NCBI GenBank assembly: GCA_029246685.1
Contig: JAQWMR010000008.1
Coordinates: 1-64,000, forward strand
Length of the DNA: 64,000 nucleotides
From: Acidimicrobiales bacterium
GTDB lineage: Bacteria; Actinomycetota; Acidimicrobiia; Acidimicrobiales; Aldehydirespiratoraceae
Reading direction: 5' to 3'
This document shows, piece by piece, positions 8,035-16,797 of this stretch. Position 1 is the first letter of the stretch; each line of letters starts with the position of its first letter. A model generated the notes under the pieces. That model searched no databases, was not told the origin of the DNA, and saw only the letters and a list, made by a program, of their open reading frames with translations. The translations under genes and the position numbers were made by a program.

Positions 8035-9498
8035 ATGACGATTCGGCAGCCGGCTGAGCGGTTTCGGGCGCTGTTTGAGCCGCGAGGGATCGTGGTGGCA
8101 GGTGCCGCCACGCATCCGGGCAAGTTTGGGTTCGTGGCGTACCACAACATCCGCGCGGCCGGATATGGCGGAGCGCTCGTCGGAACGAACCTCGCGGGCG
8201 AAGAGGTGCTCGGTGAGCAGACCTACGCGTCGATCAACGACATTCCGGACGCCGACTACGACCTCGTATTCCTGGGCGTCCCCGCGAAGGCCACCGCCGA
8301 TGTCCTCCGCCAGGCGGCCGACCGTGGCATTACTGCCGCTTTCTGCGCATCGGCGGGCTACGGCGAGATCGACGCGAACGGGCGAGCCCACCAGGACGAG
8401 CTGGCGGAGCTGGCCGACTCGCTCGGCATCCTCTTCGCCGGCCCCAACGGGCAGGGCGTGATCTCGACGCCCAACAATATGTGCGCGCAGATCGTCGCGC
8501 CCATGCCGCCGCGGGGCACGATCGCCATCGCCAGCCAGTCGGGCGGGATGGTGTCGACGTTCGGCAACTACGCCCGCCAATGCGATGTCGGCATCAGCCG
8601 CGCGATCTCCGTTGGCAACGGCGCCCAGATCAATGTTGCGGACTACATGGAGTGGTTCGCCTCCGATCCCAAGACGACCGTCGGGCTCGCATATCTCGAG
8701 CACGTCGCCGACGACACCGTCGAACGGCTTGCCGCGGTGGTCGAGGAGATGCCGGTCGTGGTCATGCGAGGCGGACGGACCACGAGGGGCGTAGACGCGG
8801 TCGCCGCCCACACGGGATCGTCGGCCGGCCTGGATGGTACTGACGAGGCGCTCGCCGACGCCGGCGTCACGGTCGTCGGCTCGATCGCGGAAGCGTGGCG
8901 CACTGCAGCCACGTTCGCCACGCAGCCACTCCCCCGCGGCCCCCGCACCGTTGTGTTCGGCACCGCGGGAGGTTGGTGTGTCATCACCGGCGATGCCGTC
9001 GAGCGCAGCGAACTCGAACTGATCGATCTGCCGGAGGATCTCAAGGCGGCGGTCGACGCGCGGGTTCCGCCGCGCTGGAGCCGGCGCAACCCGATCGACC
9101 TCGCGGGCGGCGAGACCCGCGACACCATTCCGGAGCTGCTGCCGATCATCGCTGCCCACCCCGACGTGGACGCTGTCGTCTATCTCGGTATCGGCATCCA
9201 GTCGAACACCGGAGCGATGGAGAAAGCCGGTCCCTACTATCCGGACCACGGCCTCGAACGCATCGTGGAGTACCACGACCGTCAGGACACCCGCTTCGCC
9301 GATGCTGCGGCCGTTGCATCGGATTCGACGGGCAAGCCGGTCGTGACATTCACCGAACTCGCGAGCACCAGCCCCGATCTCGCCGGGCCGGCAGCCGTTC
9401 GGGCGAACGGCCGCTTCTGCCACTCAGCGGGCGACGAAGCGGTTCAGGCACTCGAGCACCTCTGGCGCTACGCACGGCTGTCCGCCGGATCCGCCTGA
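8035..9498 (+). CDS. CoA-binding protein, alpha-like subunit of NDP-forming acyl-CoA ligase
   Basis: Protein of 487 aa resembling the alpha part of ADP-forming acetate-CoA ligase and succinyl-CoA synthetase. An N-terminal CoA-binding Rossmann domain (GIVVAGAATHPGKFG) is followed by FAGPNGQGV, IASQSGGM and AAHTGSSAG. The last resembles the HTGS motif near the second CoA-ligase domain. The ATP-grasp beta domain that completes the roughly 700-aa fused enzymes is absent, so a separate beta subunit would be needed or the protein has another role. Start set at ATG 8035, just after the palindromic repeat. It converges with the lipoprotein gene at 9499 with no gap. Confidence 0.85.
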   Translation: MTIRQPAERFRALFEPRGIVVAGAATHPGKFGFVAYHNIRAAGYGGALVGTNLAGEEVLGEQTYASINDIPDADYDLVFLGVPAKATADVLRQAADRGITAAFCASAGYGEIDANGRAHQDELAELADSLGILFAGPNGQGVISTPNNMCAQIVAPMPPRGTIAIASQSGGMVSTFGNYARQCDVGISRAISVGNGAQINVADYMEWFASDPKTTVGLAYLEHVADDTVERLAAVVEEMPVVVMRGGRTTRGVDAVAAHTGSSAGLDGTDEALADAGVTVVGSIAEAWRTAATFATQPLPRGPRTVVFGTAGGWCVITGDAVERSELELIDLPEDLKAAVDARVPPRWSRRNPIDLAGGETRDTIPELLPIIAAHPDVDAVVYLGIGIQSNTGAMEKAGPYYPDHGLERIVEYHDRQDTRFADAAAVASDSTGKPVVTFTELASTSPDLAGPAAVRANGRFCHSAGDEAVQALEHLWRYARLSAGSA

Positions 9499-10074
9499 TC
9501 AGCTGGTCGTGCAGGGACCGCTGCCGAACCCGTAGCGCACGCTGATCGGGTTCCAGCCCGATTCGTTGCCGGCGGCGTCGCCGACGGTCACGGCCATCTG
9601 CACCGTGACTGTGGTGGGAACCGGCCATGCAACCGCCAACCACCGAGGTCCGTCCGTCCGAACCTGGCCGGAGTCAATTGCGTATTTGTGGAGTCGGACG
9701 AAGCCCGGCCCCTCGTCGATGTAGATGCGGACGTCGGCGACGTCGGCCGGGTCAGCCGGCGCATCCCATTCGAGCGTTATCTCGCCACTACCGGCGCCGG
9801 GGCCGCAGGTGACGTTGGCCGGAGCAGGCGGTGGCTCCGTATCTGCCGGCTCCGTTGCGGTCGGTGCCTCGGTTGTCGTCGGCGCCTCGGTCGTGGTCGT
9901 TCCCTCGGTGGTGGTCGGCGCCGCCGTGGTCGGCGGGAGGGTCGTCGAAGCCGTCGTCGGTGCCATCGTCGTTGTCGTCGTCGTGGGCGCCGTGTCGCCG
10001 GTGTCGTCCGAGCAGCCGGAGGCCACCACGACGATCACGACGAGGCCGAGAAGAACAGTCCGCGCGTGCTGCAT
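9499..10074 (-). CDS. Secreted lipoprotein with Thr-rich linker and fibronectin-like tail
   Basis: Lipoprotein of 191 aa. The signal peptide ends in VVVASGC with the lipidated Cys21. A Thr/Pro/Ala linker of about 60 residues follows, low in complexity and likely extended through the cell wall. A beta-rich domain begins PPPAPANVTCGPG and contains SGEITLEWDAPADPADVADV, reminiscent of a fibronectin type III module; two cysteines may form a disulfide. No enzyme motif is visible, so an adhesive or scaffold role is only a guess. TATGAT lies 7 bases before the ATG, which supports this start and a leaderless transcript divergent from the ligase at 10126. Confidence 0.8.
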   Translation of the reverse strand: MQHARTVLLGLVVIVVVASGCSDDTGDTAPTTTTTTMAPTTASTTLPPTTAAPTTTEGTTTTEAPTTTEAPTATEPADTEPPPAPANVTCGPGAGSGEITLEWDAPADPADVADVRIYIDEGPGFVRLHKYAIDSGQVRTDGPRWLAVAWPVPTTVTVQMAVTVGDAAGNESGWNPISVRYGFGSGPCTTS

Positions 10075-10081
10075 GTGACAG

Positions 10082-10118
10082 ATCATAGTTCCGCGCCGAC
10101 ACCCGTCAGCGGTACCGT
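10082..10118. promoter_or_regulatory. Divergent leaderless promoter region
   Basis: On the minus strand TATGAT (10087-10082) ends 7 bases before the lipoprotein ATG. On the plus strand TACCGT (10113-10118) ends 7 bases before the ligase GTG at 10126. Both fit TANNNT, and neither gene has a ribosome-binding site. Confidence 0.45.
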
Positions 10119-10125
10119 CCCCCGG

Positions 10126-11523
10126 GTGACGACCCTCGACGAGCTCTTCCTCGCCGCCCCGCCGCGAGCCGATGCGGTGGTCGATGGCAGCCGTCGGATG
10201 TCGTCCGCTGAACTCGACGAACTAACGACCGCGGTTGCCGGTGCGATGAACGCGCGGGGCATCGGCCATGGCGACCACGTCGTATTCCAACTCCCCGTCG
10301 GGTGGGAGACCGTCGTCCTGTACCGCGCCTGCTGGCGAGCGGGGATCGTGGCGATCGCACTGCACCCGATGGCCGGACCGGCCCAGTTGCGCCAGGCGCT
10401 CGCCCAGTCCGAGCCCACCCTGATGATCAGTACGCCAGGGCTTCCGCTCGACGCCGACCAGCACGCAGTGCGCCTCGACGACCTGACCGGCGGGGCGAAC
10501 CCGGCCGTGACTATCAGCCCCGACGATGACGCCCTCGTCATGTTCACCTCCGGCAGTTCCGGTGCACCCAAGGGCGTGGTGCACCGCCACCGGAGCCTCG
10601 TCCACAAGGCTCAGCAGTCGGTGGAGGTCCACGGCTTCACCGCAGACGACGTCGTCTTGATGCCGGCGCCACTCGCCCACGTGTCCGGCCTGCTCCATGG
10701 CGTGCTGGTTCCCGGCACTGCTGGGGCGAAGACCGTTCTCATGCAGAAGTGGGAGGCCGGCGCTGCCCTGGATCTCATCGAGTCCGAGCAGGTCACCTGG
10801 ATGGTCGGTCCGCCCACCTTCTTCATCGGGCTGATGGATCATCGCGCCTTCACGTCCGAACGAGTCTCGTCGCTCCGACTGCTCTCGTGTGGCGGCGCCG
10901 GAGTGAGCCCGGCGTTCGTCGAGCGGGCGCGAGACGAGATCGGCGCCGTCGTCAAGCGCGCCTACGGCTCGACCGAAGCGCCGACCATCACCACCAGCCG
11001 GCACGACGACCCGCCGGAGCGGATGGTCTCCACCGATGGCCGACCCTTCGGCGAGAGCGCCGTCCGGGTCGATCCCGACGGGGAACTGTGGGTTTCTGGT
11101 CCCGAGCTCGCCAGGGGCTATCTCGATCCCGACCTCACCGCCGAGTCATTCGTCGACGGCTGGTTCCGGACCGGCGATCTCGCCACGATCAACGACGGAT
11201 GGATCACGATCACGGGGCGCCTCGGTGACCGCATCATCCGCGGAGGCGAGAACGTCTCCGCCACGGAGGTGGAGCAGCATCTCGAGGCGCACCCCGCTGT
11301 TCGCCACGCGGTGGCCGTCGCAGAGCCGGACGAGCGCCTTGGTGAGCGGGTCGCGGCGTTCGTGATCGCGCCGGAGGGCTTCGATCTCTCGACGTGCCGC
11401 GACTGGTTCGTCGAGCGAGGAGCGGCCCGATTCATCACTCCAGAGCGCATCGAGGTGGTCGACGAGTTCCCGGTTCTCGCCAGCGGCAAAGTCGATCGAG
11501 CGGCCCTCGTGGACCGGCTCTGA
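10126..11523 (+). CDS. Acyl-CoA synthetase (AMP-forming), short form
   Basis: ANL ligase of 465 aa, starting at GTG 10126. The P-loop is MFTSGSSGAPKGVVHRH near residues 140-156. The FRTGDLA segment near 350 holds the ribose-binding Asp, and the C-terminal lysine lies in LASGKVDRAAL. It is shorter than the ligases at 2144 and 33465, mostly through a compact N-terminus. The downstream genes (zinc alcohol dehydrogenase, VOC protein) are close and co-oriented, so it may head a small catabolic operon. Substrate unknown. Confidence 0.9.
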   Translation: MTTLDELFLAAPPRADAVVDGSRRMSSAELDELTTAVAGAMNARGIGHGDHVVFQLPVGWETVVLYRACWRAGIVAIALHPMAGPAQLRQALAQSEPTLMISTPGLPLDADQHAVRLDDLTGGANPAVTISPDDDALVMFTSGSSGAPKGVVHRHRSLVHKAQQSVEVHGFTADDVVLMPAPLAHVSGLLHGVLVPGTAGAKTVLMQKWEAGAALDLIESEQVTWMVGPPTFFIGLMDHRAFTSERVSSLRLLSCGGAGVSPAFVERARDEIGAVVKRAYGSTEAPTITTSRHDDPPERMVSTDGRPFGESAVRVDPDGELWVSGPELARGYLDPDLTAESFVDGWFRTGDLATINDGWITITGRLGDRIIRGGENVSATEVEQHLEAHPAVRHAVAVAEPDERLGERVAAFVIAPEGFDLSTCRDWFVERGAARFITPERIEVVDEFPVLASGKVDRAALVDRL

Positions 11524-11574
11524 TTCGCACGCTTGACGATGGCTCGCGAAGCTGGGGCCACGACCGATCCCACA

Positions 11575-12576
11575 ATGCGCGCTGCCGTCTATCGGCGTCG
11601 AGGTGAACTCGAGATCACCGATGTCGCTGCGCCGCGGTCCGACGACGGGCGTGCGGTGATCGACGTCGACTCGTGCGGTATCTGCGGAACCGACCTCCAC
11701 ATGGTTCTCGACGGCTGGGGCGAGCGGGACCGAATCTTCGGCCACGAATGGTCCGGTCGAATTGTGGATCCCGGAGCGACGGGTCTCGACGCTGGCACGC
11801 TCGTGGTGGGTCTTCCGGATGCGCCGTGCGGGACATGCGAGCGATGCACCGCGGGGCGGACCAGCCTGTGCCGTCACCGCCCCGAACCGGGCTCCGGTGC
11901 GGAGGACGGCGCGTTCGCGCAGCAAGTCGGCGTCGCACCGGAGCGTCTCGTCGCGGTGCCCGACGGCATCACCGGCTATCACGCGGCCTACACCGAGCCG
12001 CTGGCAGTCGCACTCCACGCCGTCACGCTCTCTGCGATCACCGACGGTCAGACAGCCCTCGTCACGGGCGCCGGGCCCATCGGCGCCGCGATCATCGCCA
12101 TCCTCCACGACCGCGGCATCGCCGTCTCCGCGACGGAGCTGAGCCCGACTCGAACGGCGCTTGCCGAGCGTCTCAGCGCGACCGTTCGCTCTCCCGACGA
12201 TCTCGACATCCCCGGCCACCCTGGCGACACGCCCAGCGACGCCGTCGACGTCGTCTTCGAGACATCCGGCGCTCGCGTCGCCGTTGAGCAGGGCCTCACC
12301 CAAGTCACGACGGGTGGCCTGCTGCTGCTGGTCGGCACCGGCCTCGACTTTCCCCAGCTCGACACGAACCGCATCATCCTCAACGAGGTGCGGGTCAGCG
12401 GCGCATACAACTACGACGCCGAAGGGTTTGGCCATGCCCTCGCCCTGATCCGAAGCGGCCGATTGCCGCTCGACGACCTGATCGAGACGCAGCCCGTGCC
12501 TCTCGATGGACTGATGGACGCGATGCAGGCGCTGCGCGCCGGCGACATCGCAGGAAAGGTGCTGGTGCAACCATGA
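11575..12576 (+). CDS. Zinc-dependent alcohol dehydrogenase (MDR family)
   Basis: Medium-chain dehydrogenase of 333 aa. The catalytic zinc ligands are Cys in CGICGTDLH and the Gly-His-Glu of IFGHEWSG. The structural zinc lobe has four cysteines in CGTCERCTAGRTSLC. The NAD(P)-binding turn is VTGAGPIGAA. Start taken at ATG 11575, since MRAAVYRRRGELEITD matches the usual N-terminus; an in-frame ATG at 11533 would add 14 atypical residues. It probably oxidises a polyol, threonine-like or hydroxy-acid substrate. The stop overlaps the start of the VOC gene (ATGA). Confidence 0.9.
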   Translation: MRAAVYRRRGELEITDVAAPRSDDGRAVIDVDSCGICGTDLHMVLDGWGERDRIFGHEWSGRIVDPGATGLDAGTLVVGLPDAPCGTCERCTAGRTSLCRHRPEPGSGAEDGAFAQQVGVAPERLVAVPDGITGYHAAYTEPLAVALHAVTLSAITDGQTALVTGAGPIGAAIIAILHDRGIAVSATELSPTRTALAERLSATVRSPDDLDIPGHPGDTPSDAVDVVFETSGARVAVEQGLTQVTTGGLLLLVGTGLDFPQLDTNRIILNEVRVSGAYNYDAEGFGHALALIRSGRLPLDDLIETQPVPLDGLMDAMQALRAGDIAGKVLVQP

Positions 12577-13013
12577 GCGACTTCCGAGGACCGACCCGGT
12601 TCAACCACGTGGCGATGAGCATGGCGCCCGACACGCTCGACGAGCAGAACCGCTGCGACATCACCGCGTTCTACACGGAGGTCTTCGGGTGGGAGGAGTA
12701 CCCCACCATGACCGAGGATCGAAAACGCCTCGTCATGGGGGTTCACTCCTACGACCAGTTCGTCTTCCTCATCGCCGATGACGAGCCGATGAAGGCGCCC
12801 CGCCTCGACCACTTCGGACTTGCCGTCGACACGATCGACCAACTCCACGAGGTGCTCGCCAAGGCGAAGGCCTACGCGGAGAAGGACGACCGGGTCGACA
12901 TCATCGACTACGACGTCGAGGATCACGGCGTGCTCAAGCTGCACAACTTCTACGTCGGGTATCTCCTCCCGATGATGGTCGAGGTGCAGTGCTTCGAGTT
13001 CGAGAAGGGCTAG
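12573..13013 (+). CDS. VOC (glyoxalase/dioxygenase-fold) family protein
   Basis: A 146-aa vicinal-oxygen-chelate fold protein made of two beta-alpha-beta-beta-beta units. Candidate metal ligands are His in TRFNHVAMSM near the N-terminus, His in RLDHFGLAV near the middle, and Glu in the final MVEVQCFEF. Family members isomerise glyoxal adducts, cleave catechols or epimerise methylmalonyl-CoA. It is coupled to the alcohol dehydrogenase and ends in a 4-base convergent overlap with the PepSY gene. Confidence 0.85.
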   Translation: MSDFRGPTRFNHVAMSMAPDTLDEQNRCDITAFYTEVFGWEEYPTMTEDRKRLVMGVHSYDQFVFLIADDEPMKAPRLDHFGLAVDTIDQLHEVLAKAKAYAEKDDRVDIIDYDVEDHGVLKLHNFYVGYLLPMMVEVQCFEFEKG

Positions 13014-13330
13014 TCGTCGTTCGGGCCCTCCTCTTCGACTCGGACGAGCTCGAAGTCCTGGTTGAGCTGCACGTCAACCTGACTGCCGTCGGCGCGGGTG
13101 ACCTGGACCTCGTAGTAGCTGTCCTCGTCGCCTTCCTCCGTCTCGGTGACGGTGCCGCTACCGGTCGCGTCGAGCGCGACGGCGCTGGCCCGGTCCAGGG
13201 CGTCACCCGTGATCGGGACTTCGTTGCCGTCGTCGTCGCCGGCTCCTGACGCGACCGCAGCGGACGTTCCACCGGCGGCCACGGCCGCGTCGACAGCTCC
13301 GGCGGTGATGAGCTTTGCCTTCTTCTGCAT
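13010..13330 (-). CDS. Small exported PepSY-domain protein
   Basis: Protein of 106 aa with an N-terminal segment rich in Ala, Gly and Thr that resembles a poor signal peptide (KKAKLITAGAVDAAVAAGG). A single PepSY-like module follows: DALDRASAVALDATGSG, then YYEVQVTRADGSQVDV and FELVRVEEE. PepSY proteins inhibit peptidases or sense envelope state. The gene lies directly downstream of a response regulator and sensor kinase on the same strand, the usual actinobacterial arrangement, so it is probably the regulated or sensing partner. AGGAA lies about 8 bases before the ATG. Confidence 0.8.
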   Translation of the reverse strand: MQKKAKLITAGAVDAAVAAGGTSAAVASGAGDDDGNEVPITGDALDRASAVALDATGSGTVTETEEGDEDSYYEVQVTRADGSQVDVQLNQDFELVRVEEEGPNDD

Positions 13331-13401
13331 GGTTCGTTTCCTGTTCGGTGAGGGGATCGACTCGATCATGCCGATCCCGGCCTGACCGGCTCCTGACTGC
13401 G

Positions 13402-14685
13402 TCAGCCCCGAGGCAGGCGCCGTGCGATGCCGCCAGCGCCGCGACCTGCCCGTCGTGGCGACGAACGACGTCGCCCACAATCGCGAGGCCGAGCCCGGTT
13501 CCGCCACCCGCGGTGCGGACAGCGTCCAGCCGAACGAACCGCTCGAAGACCCGGGCCCGGTCGGCCTCGGGAATTCCGGGGCCATCGTCTACCACCCGGA
13601 GGACCACGGAATCCGAGCTCCCCGTGACCGTGATGTCGATCCGGTCCGCCGCGAACCGCAGCGCGTTCTCGTGCAGGTTTCGGACGACACGTTGGAGCTG
13701 ACGCTCGTCGCCGCGCATCTCCGTGGCGCCGCTCGTCGTGAGCGTGGCCCGAATCTCGTGCCCGCCGCCGATCTCCGCCTCGACCAGTTCGGCGAGGTCG
13801 ACGGCGCGCAGGACGGGAGGCGACCCGCTCGACCGGGCCAGCAGAAGGAGATCGTCGACGGTCCGCTGCAGGCCGTCGACCTCCTCGAGGACGCCGCGAT
13901 GCGTTGCCTGCGGGTCCGCGCCGCCGGGGTGGGCGAGGTCGACCTCCAGCTCCGCTCGAATTCTCGCCAACGGCGAGCGCAACTCGTGCGACGCGTCGGC
14001 GGCGAACTCGGACTGACGGGTCGTCGCTCGTTCGACTCGGTCGAGCATCTCGTTCATGGTGCGCGCCAGCTCCGCGATCTCGTCGTCGATCGCGGGCACC
14101 GGAACTCGCCGATCGAGCGCCTCGCCTCCGATCGTGGCGACTTCGTAACGAATGGCCTCGACCGGCCGAAGCGTTCGCCCCACCAGGACCCAGACGGAGC
14201 CGGCCAGAACGATCGCCACAATCGGAACCGTGGCGGTCAGCGTCCACGCGAGCGCCGCGTGAGCCTCGTCGAGATCGTCGACGGTCTCCGCGACCAGCAC
14301 GAACCCTGTGTCGGCCGCGACCACGAGGATGCGATAGCGGTCGTCTTCGACGTGCACGTCGTTGCGGTGGCTGAACCCGGGTGTGAGCTCGGTGATCGGA
14401 GCGGCGTTGCTTCCGGGGCGATTGGCCGCGACGACCGCCCCCCCCCCGAGAATCGACGACCTGCACGACCTGTTGGATCGACCCCGCGATCGGATCGGTG
14501 TCACCGGAGGACCAGCTCTGCGCCACCACGTCGGCGCGGGCCCGGAGCCGATCGTCGACCGCGCCCTCTCGCGCCCACCGCACCGTCTGCGTGACGGTCG
14601 TCCCGGCCAGTCCGAGGACGATCGCGAACAGCAGCAGAGCGATCGCCGTGATCCGTCGCCGGACGGTCCAGCGGGCCGCGGGCAT
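13402..14685 (-). pseudogene. Sensor histidine kinase, frame disrupted at a G10 tract
   Basis: The N-terminus (MPAARWTVRRRITAIALLLF) gives the first membrane helix. At the run of ten G (coding strand, 14447-14438) the kinase moves into another frame. There it shows a second helix (IVAIVLAGSVWVLVG), a HAMP region, the phospho-acceptor box DASHELRSPLARI, the N-box RNLHENALRFAAD, DDGPGIPEADR and GGGTGLGLAIVGD. Nine G would keep the frame. The core frame then runs past the expected end into the PepSY gene. The start frame instead ends in RRLPRG and a TGA at 13402, so a second, compensating indel near 13430 is likely. The start lies 1 base after the response-regulator stop. True mutation, phase variation and sequence error all remain possible. 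Confidence 0.85.
14438..14447. repeat. Homopolymer C10/G10 tract inside the sensor kinase gene
   Basis: Ten consecutive C on the plus strand lie within the extracytoplasmic part of the kinase, at about codon 80. The observed length puts the N-terminus and the catalytic core out of frame; nine bases would join them. Confidence 0.95.
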
Positions 14686-14686
14686 G

Positions 14687-15361
14687 TCAGCTGCCGGCCT
14701 CGAGCCGGTAGCCGGCGCCCCGAACCGTCACGAGGAGGCTGCGGTCGAACGGATCGTCCACCTTCCTCCGCAGCCGATCCACGTACACCTCCACGATGTT
14801 GGGATCGCCATCGAAGTCGTCGGCCCAGACCCCATCGAGAATGTCCGCCTTCGACAGCACGGTCTCGGGCCGCCGTACGAAGAACTCGAGCACGTCGAAC
14901 TCGCGGGTCGTCAGCTCGATCGACCGGCCGTCGCGCCAGACGCGTCGCGACCGCGAGTCCAGCTGCAGGTCGCCCAACTCGTCCGGCGACCGCGCACCGG
15001 CGGCCGCCCGGCGGAGAAGGGCGCGAATCCGTGCGACCAGCACCGGGTAACTGAACGGCTTGACCAGATAGTCGTCTGCACCGGTGTCGAGCGCCTCGGC
15101 CTCGTCGAGGTCGCCGTCCTTCGCCGTCAGCATCAGAATCGGCGTCCAGTCGTGGCGGGCGCGCAGCTCGCGGCAGATCTCGAAGCCGTTGCGCCCCGGA
15201 AGCATGATGTCCAGGACGATGAGGTCGTAGGCCGCCTCGGTCGCGAGCCACAACCCATCCACACCCAAGACGGCATGCTCGACGCAGAACCCCTCGCCCT
15301 CGAGCCCGCGCCGAACGGCAGAGGCGATCTTGTGGTCGTCCTCGACGAGCAGCAGCTTCAC
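14687..15361 (-). CDS. OmpR/PhoB-family response regulator
   Basis: DNA-binding response regulator of 224 aa. The receiver domain (1-115) carries the acidic pocket LVEDD, phospho-acceptor Asp51 (LIVLDIMLPG) and Lys101 (LVKPF). The winged-helix effector domain (about 130-224) has the usual TTREFDVLEFFVRRP and the recognition segment VYVDRLRRKVDDP. It starts with GTG at 15361 behind a strong AGGAGG seven bases upstream. It is the first gene of the regulator-kinase-PepSY operon. Targets are unknown; the PepSY gene is the obvious local candidate. Confidence 0.95.
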   Translation of the reverse strand: MKLLLVEDDHKIASAVRRGLEGEGFCVEHAVLGVDGLWLATEAAYDLIVLDIMLPGRNGFEICRELRARHDWTPILMLTAKDGDLDEAEALDTGADDYLVKPFSYPVLVARIRALLRRAAAGARSPDELGDLQLDSRSRRVWRDGRSIELTTREFDVLEFFVRRPETVLSKADILDGVWADDFDGDPNIVEVYVDRLRRKVDDPFDRSLLVTVRGAGYRLEAGS

Positions 15362-15466
15362 GACCAGCCTCCTGTGGTGGGGTGAAGGCAGTGTCGCCGC
15401 GCGTCCCTGAACCGGAGCTGAATCGTCGTCAGCCAGCGGTCAGCGAGCTTCGGTCACGATCCGGGG

Positions 15467-15559
15467 ATGTTGCGCGCCGCTGGAGTGTTGTGGGGCATTT
15501 GGGCCCTCATTGTCGTGCTGATGCTCGCCGGGGTCGTGGACTTCGGCGGTGGGATCTAG
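15467..15559 (+). CDS. Putative 30-residue single-pass membrane peptide
   Basis: ATG 15467 opens a 30-codon frame ending in TAG: a short N-terminus, one hydrophobic helix (GVLWGIWALIVVLMLAGVV) and a small glycine-rich tail. Only a weak G-rich ribosome-binding site is present. It occupies the otherwise empty 194-base gap between the response regulator (divergent) and a convergent PhyH-like gene. The composition is that of a real small membrane protein, but 30 codons can arise by chance. Confidence 0.4.
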   Translation: MLRAAGVLWGIWALIVVLMLAGVVDFGGGI

Positions 15560-16797
15560 CGACCGCGACCTGGCGTGTAGCGCGTGTCGGACTCGGCGTT
15601 GTCGGCTGCCTGGATCCGGTCCTGCACGTTGGTGAGCTCGGCCCGGGCTTCTCGGCTGTAGCGAGGGTTGGCCTTCACCTCGTCGCCCGGCAGGGGCGGC
15701 AGACCGAAGCCCGAGTAGACGACCTTTCGGGGCCGCTCGACGGGTGGATGGGCTCGATGCATCGTGTCGCTGCAATGCACGGTGACGTCACCCGTCTTCG
15801 TCTCGAGCATCCGCGGCGCGAGATCGAGTTCGCGATCGCGGCTCGTGGAGATCGTGTTGGCCCGATGCGACCCGGGGATGACACCGAGGGCACCGCTGAC
15901 CCGGTCTGCACCGGTCACCGAGATGCCGCATGTCATCGCGTTGCACATGTAGGAGTGGCGGCCCTGCCCGCAGTCCTTGTGCCAGGGAAGGTCACTCAGG
16001 CCCTTCACGATGCCGAGCGGCTTCACGAGGCCTTCCGCGCCACCCTTGTGCTCGTGGCCGTCGCCGGTGACGTCCTTCAGCCACTGGTAGCGCTCCGATT
16101 CGACGAGGTCGCGCAGCGCCTCGGACTTCTCGTAGAAGAACAGCACTCGTACCGCCTGGTCGAGGCCGTCCTCGTCCGTCGCCCACCAGGACTCACCATC
16201 GTCGGGCGTGGCTCGGGCGATCCAGTCGTCGACATCGCGGGAGATGACCGCCATCTCGTCCTCGTCGAACACACCGGTGATGTGGAGGAACCCCGCCTCT
16301 GAGAGGAAGTGGCCGATCTCTTCGCGGTCGTCGTCCGGGGTGAACGCCCGGTCGAGGTCGAGTGGGGCGCCCTCCAGGTCGCGAAAGTCGATGTCGCCGG
16401 TCTCGTGGACCTTGCGACCATCGAGCAGTGCCCGAAGGATTGGCTCCCACAGAATCCAACTGTTGATGTCGCCGGCTGTGAGCTGGACCCGCGACGTCAT
16501 CGCAAGGCCCATCGTCGACTGTGCGTCCTGCATCAGGTCGGACAGCGCATCGGCCGGCAGTTCTGCGACCACGCCCGCATTGTCGAAGCCCGAGGAAATC
16601 GCGAGTGTCGCGCCGTCGACTGCGAGCGTGATCGACCGGTGCTCGACCACGAGCCCGAGCGCAGGCGCGTTCTTGTACGTGGCACCGCGAGCGGCAAGAT
16701 CACCATTCGTGGCGATCGCAGTGGGCAGGACCGCATCGAAGACCTCGTCACCTTCGAGATCCCGAATGTCCTTCTGAAGACGGATGCGTTGATCAAT
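15556..16797 (-). CDS. PhyH-family Fe(II)/2-oxoglutarate oxygenase-like protein, atypical start
   Basis: Protein of about 413 aa with a roughly 150-residue N-terminal extension before the oxygenase core. The core shows HxD in LPWHKDCGQGRH and the distal His in HCSDTMHRAHPP; a later GALGVIPGSHR segment is typical. The frame is continuous up to ISIDQRIRLQKD, where no ATG, GTG or TTG is in frame. The first codon next to the upstream stop is ATT at 16797-16795, overlapping the TGA of the acyl-CoA dehydrogenase gene. Either ATT is the start, or a small indel hides a TTG start overlapping the same stop. Much larger than the PhyH proteins at 4988 and 30792, so probably a different subfamily. Confidence 0.8.
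   Translation of the reverse strand: MDQRIRLQKDIRDLEGDEVFDAVLPTAIATNGDLAARGATYKNAPALGLVVEHRSITLAVDGATLAISSGFDNAGVVAELPADALSDLMQDAQSTMGLAMTSRVQLTAGDINSWILWEPILRALLDGRKVHETGDIDFRDLEGAPLDLDRAFTPDDDREEIGHFLSEAGFLHITGVFDEDEMAVISRDVDDWIARATPDDGESWWATDEDGLDQAVRVLFFYEKSEALRDLVESERYQWLKDVTGDGHEHKGGAEGLVKPLGIVKGLSDLPWHKDCGQGRHSYMCNAMTCGISVTGADRVSGALGVIPGSHRANTISTSRDRELDLAPRMLETKTGDVTVHCSDTMHRAHPPVERPRKVVYSGFGLPPLPGDEVKANPRYSREARAELTNVQDRIQAADNAESDTRYTPGRGR

Noticed and set aside
8023..9423. A long minus-strand frame antisense to the CoA-ligase-like gene
   Set aside because: Composition is Arg/Val/Gly-rich with no motif, while the plus strand has clear domain motifs. It is a high-GC shadow.
13203..15251. 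A 682-codon minus-strand open frame spanning the response regulator and kinase genes
   Set aside because: Its first half is an out-of-frame shadow of the response regulator. Only the kinase-core part is real, and it belongs to the broken kinase gene.
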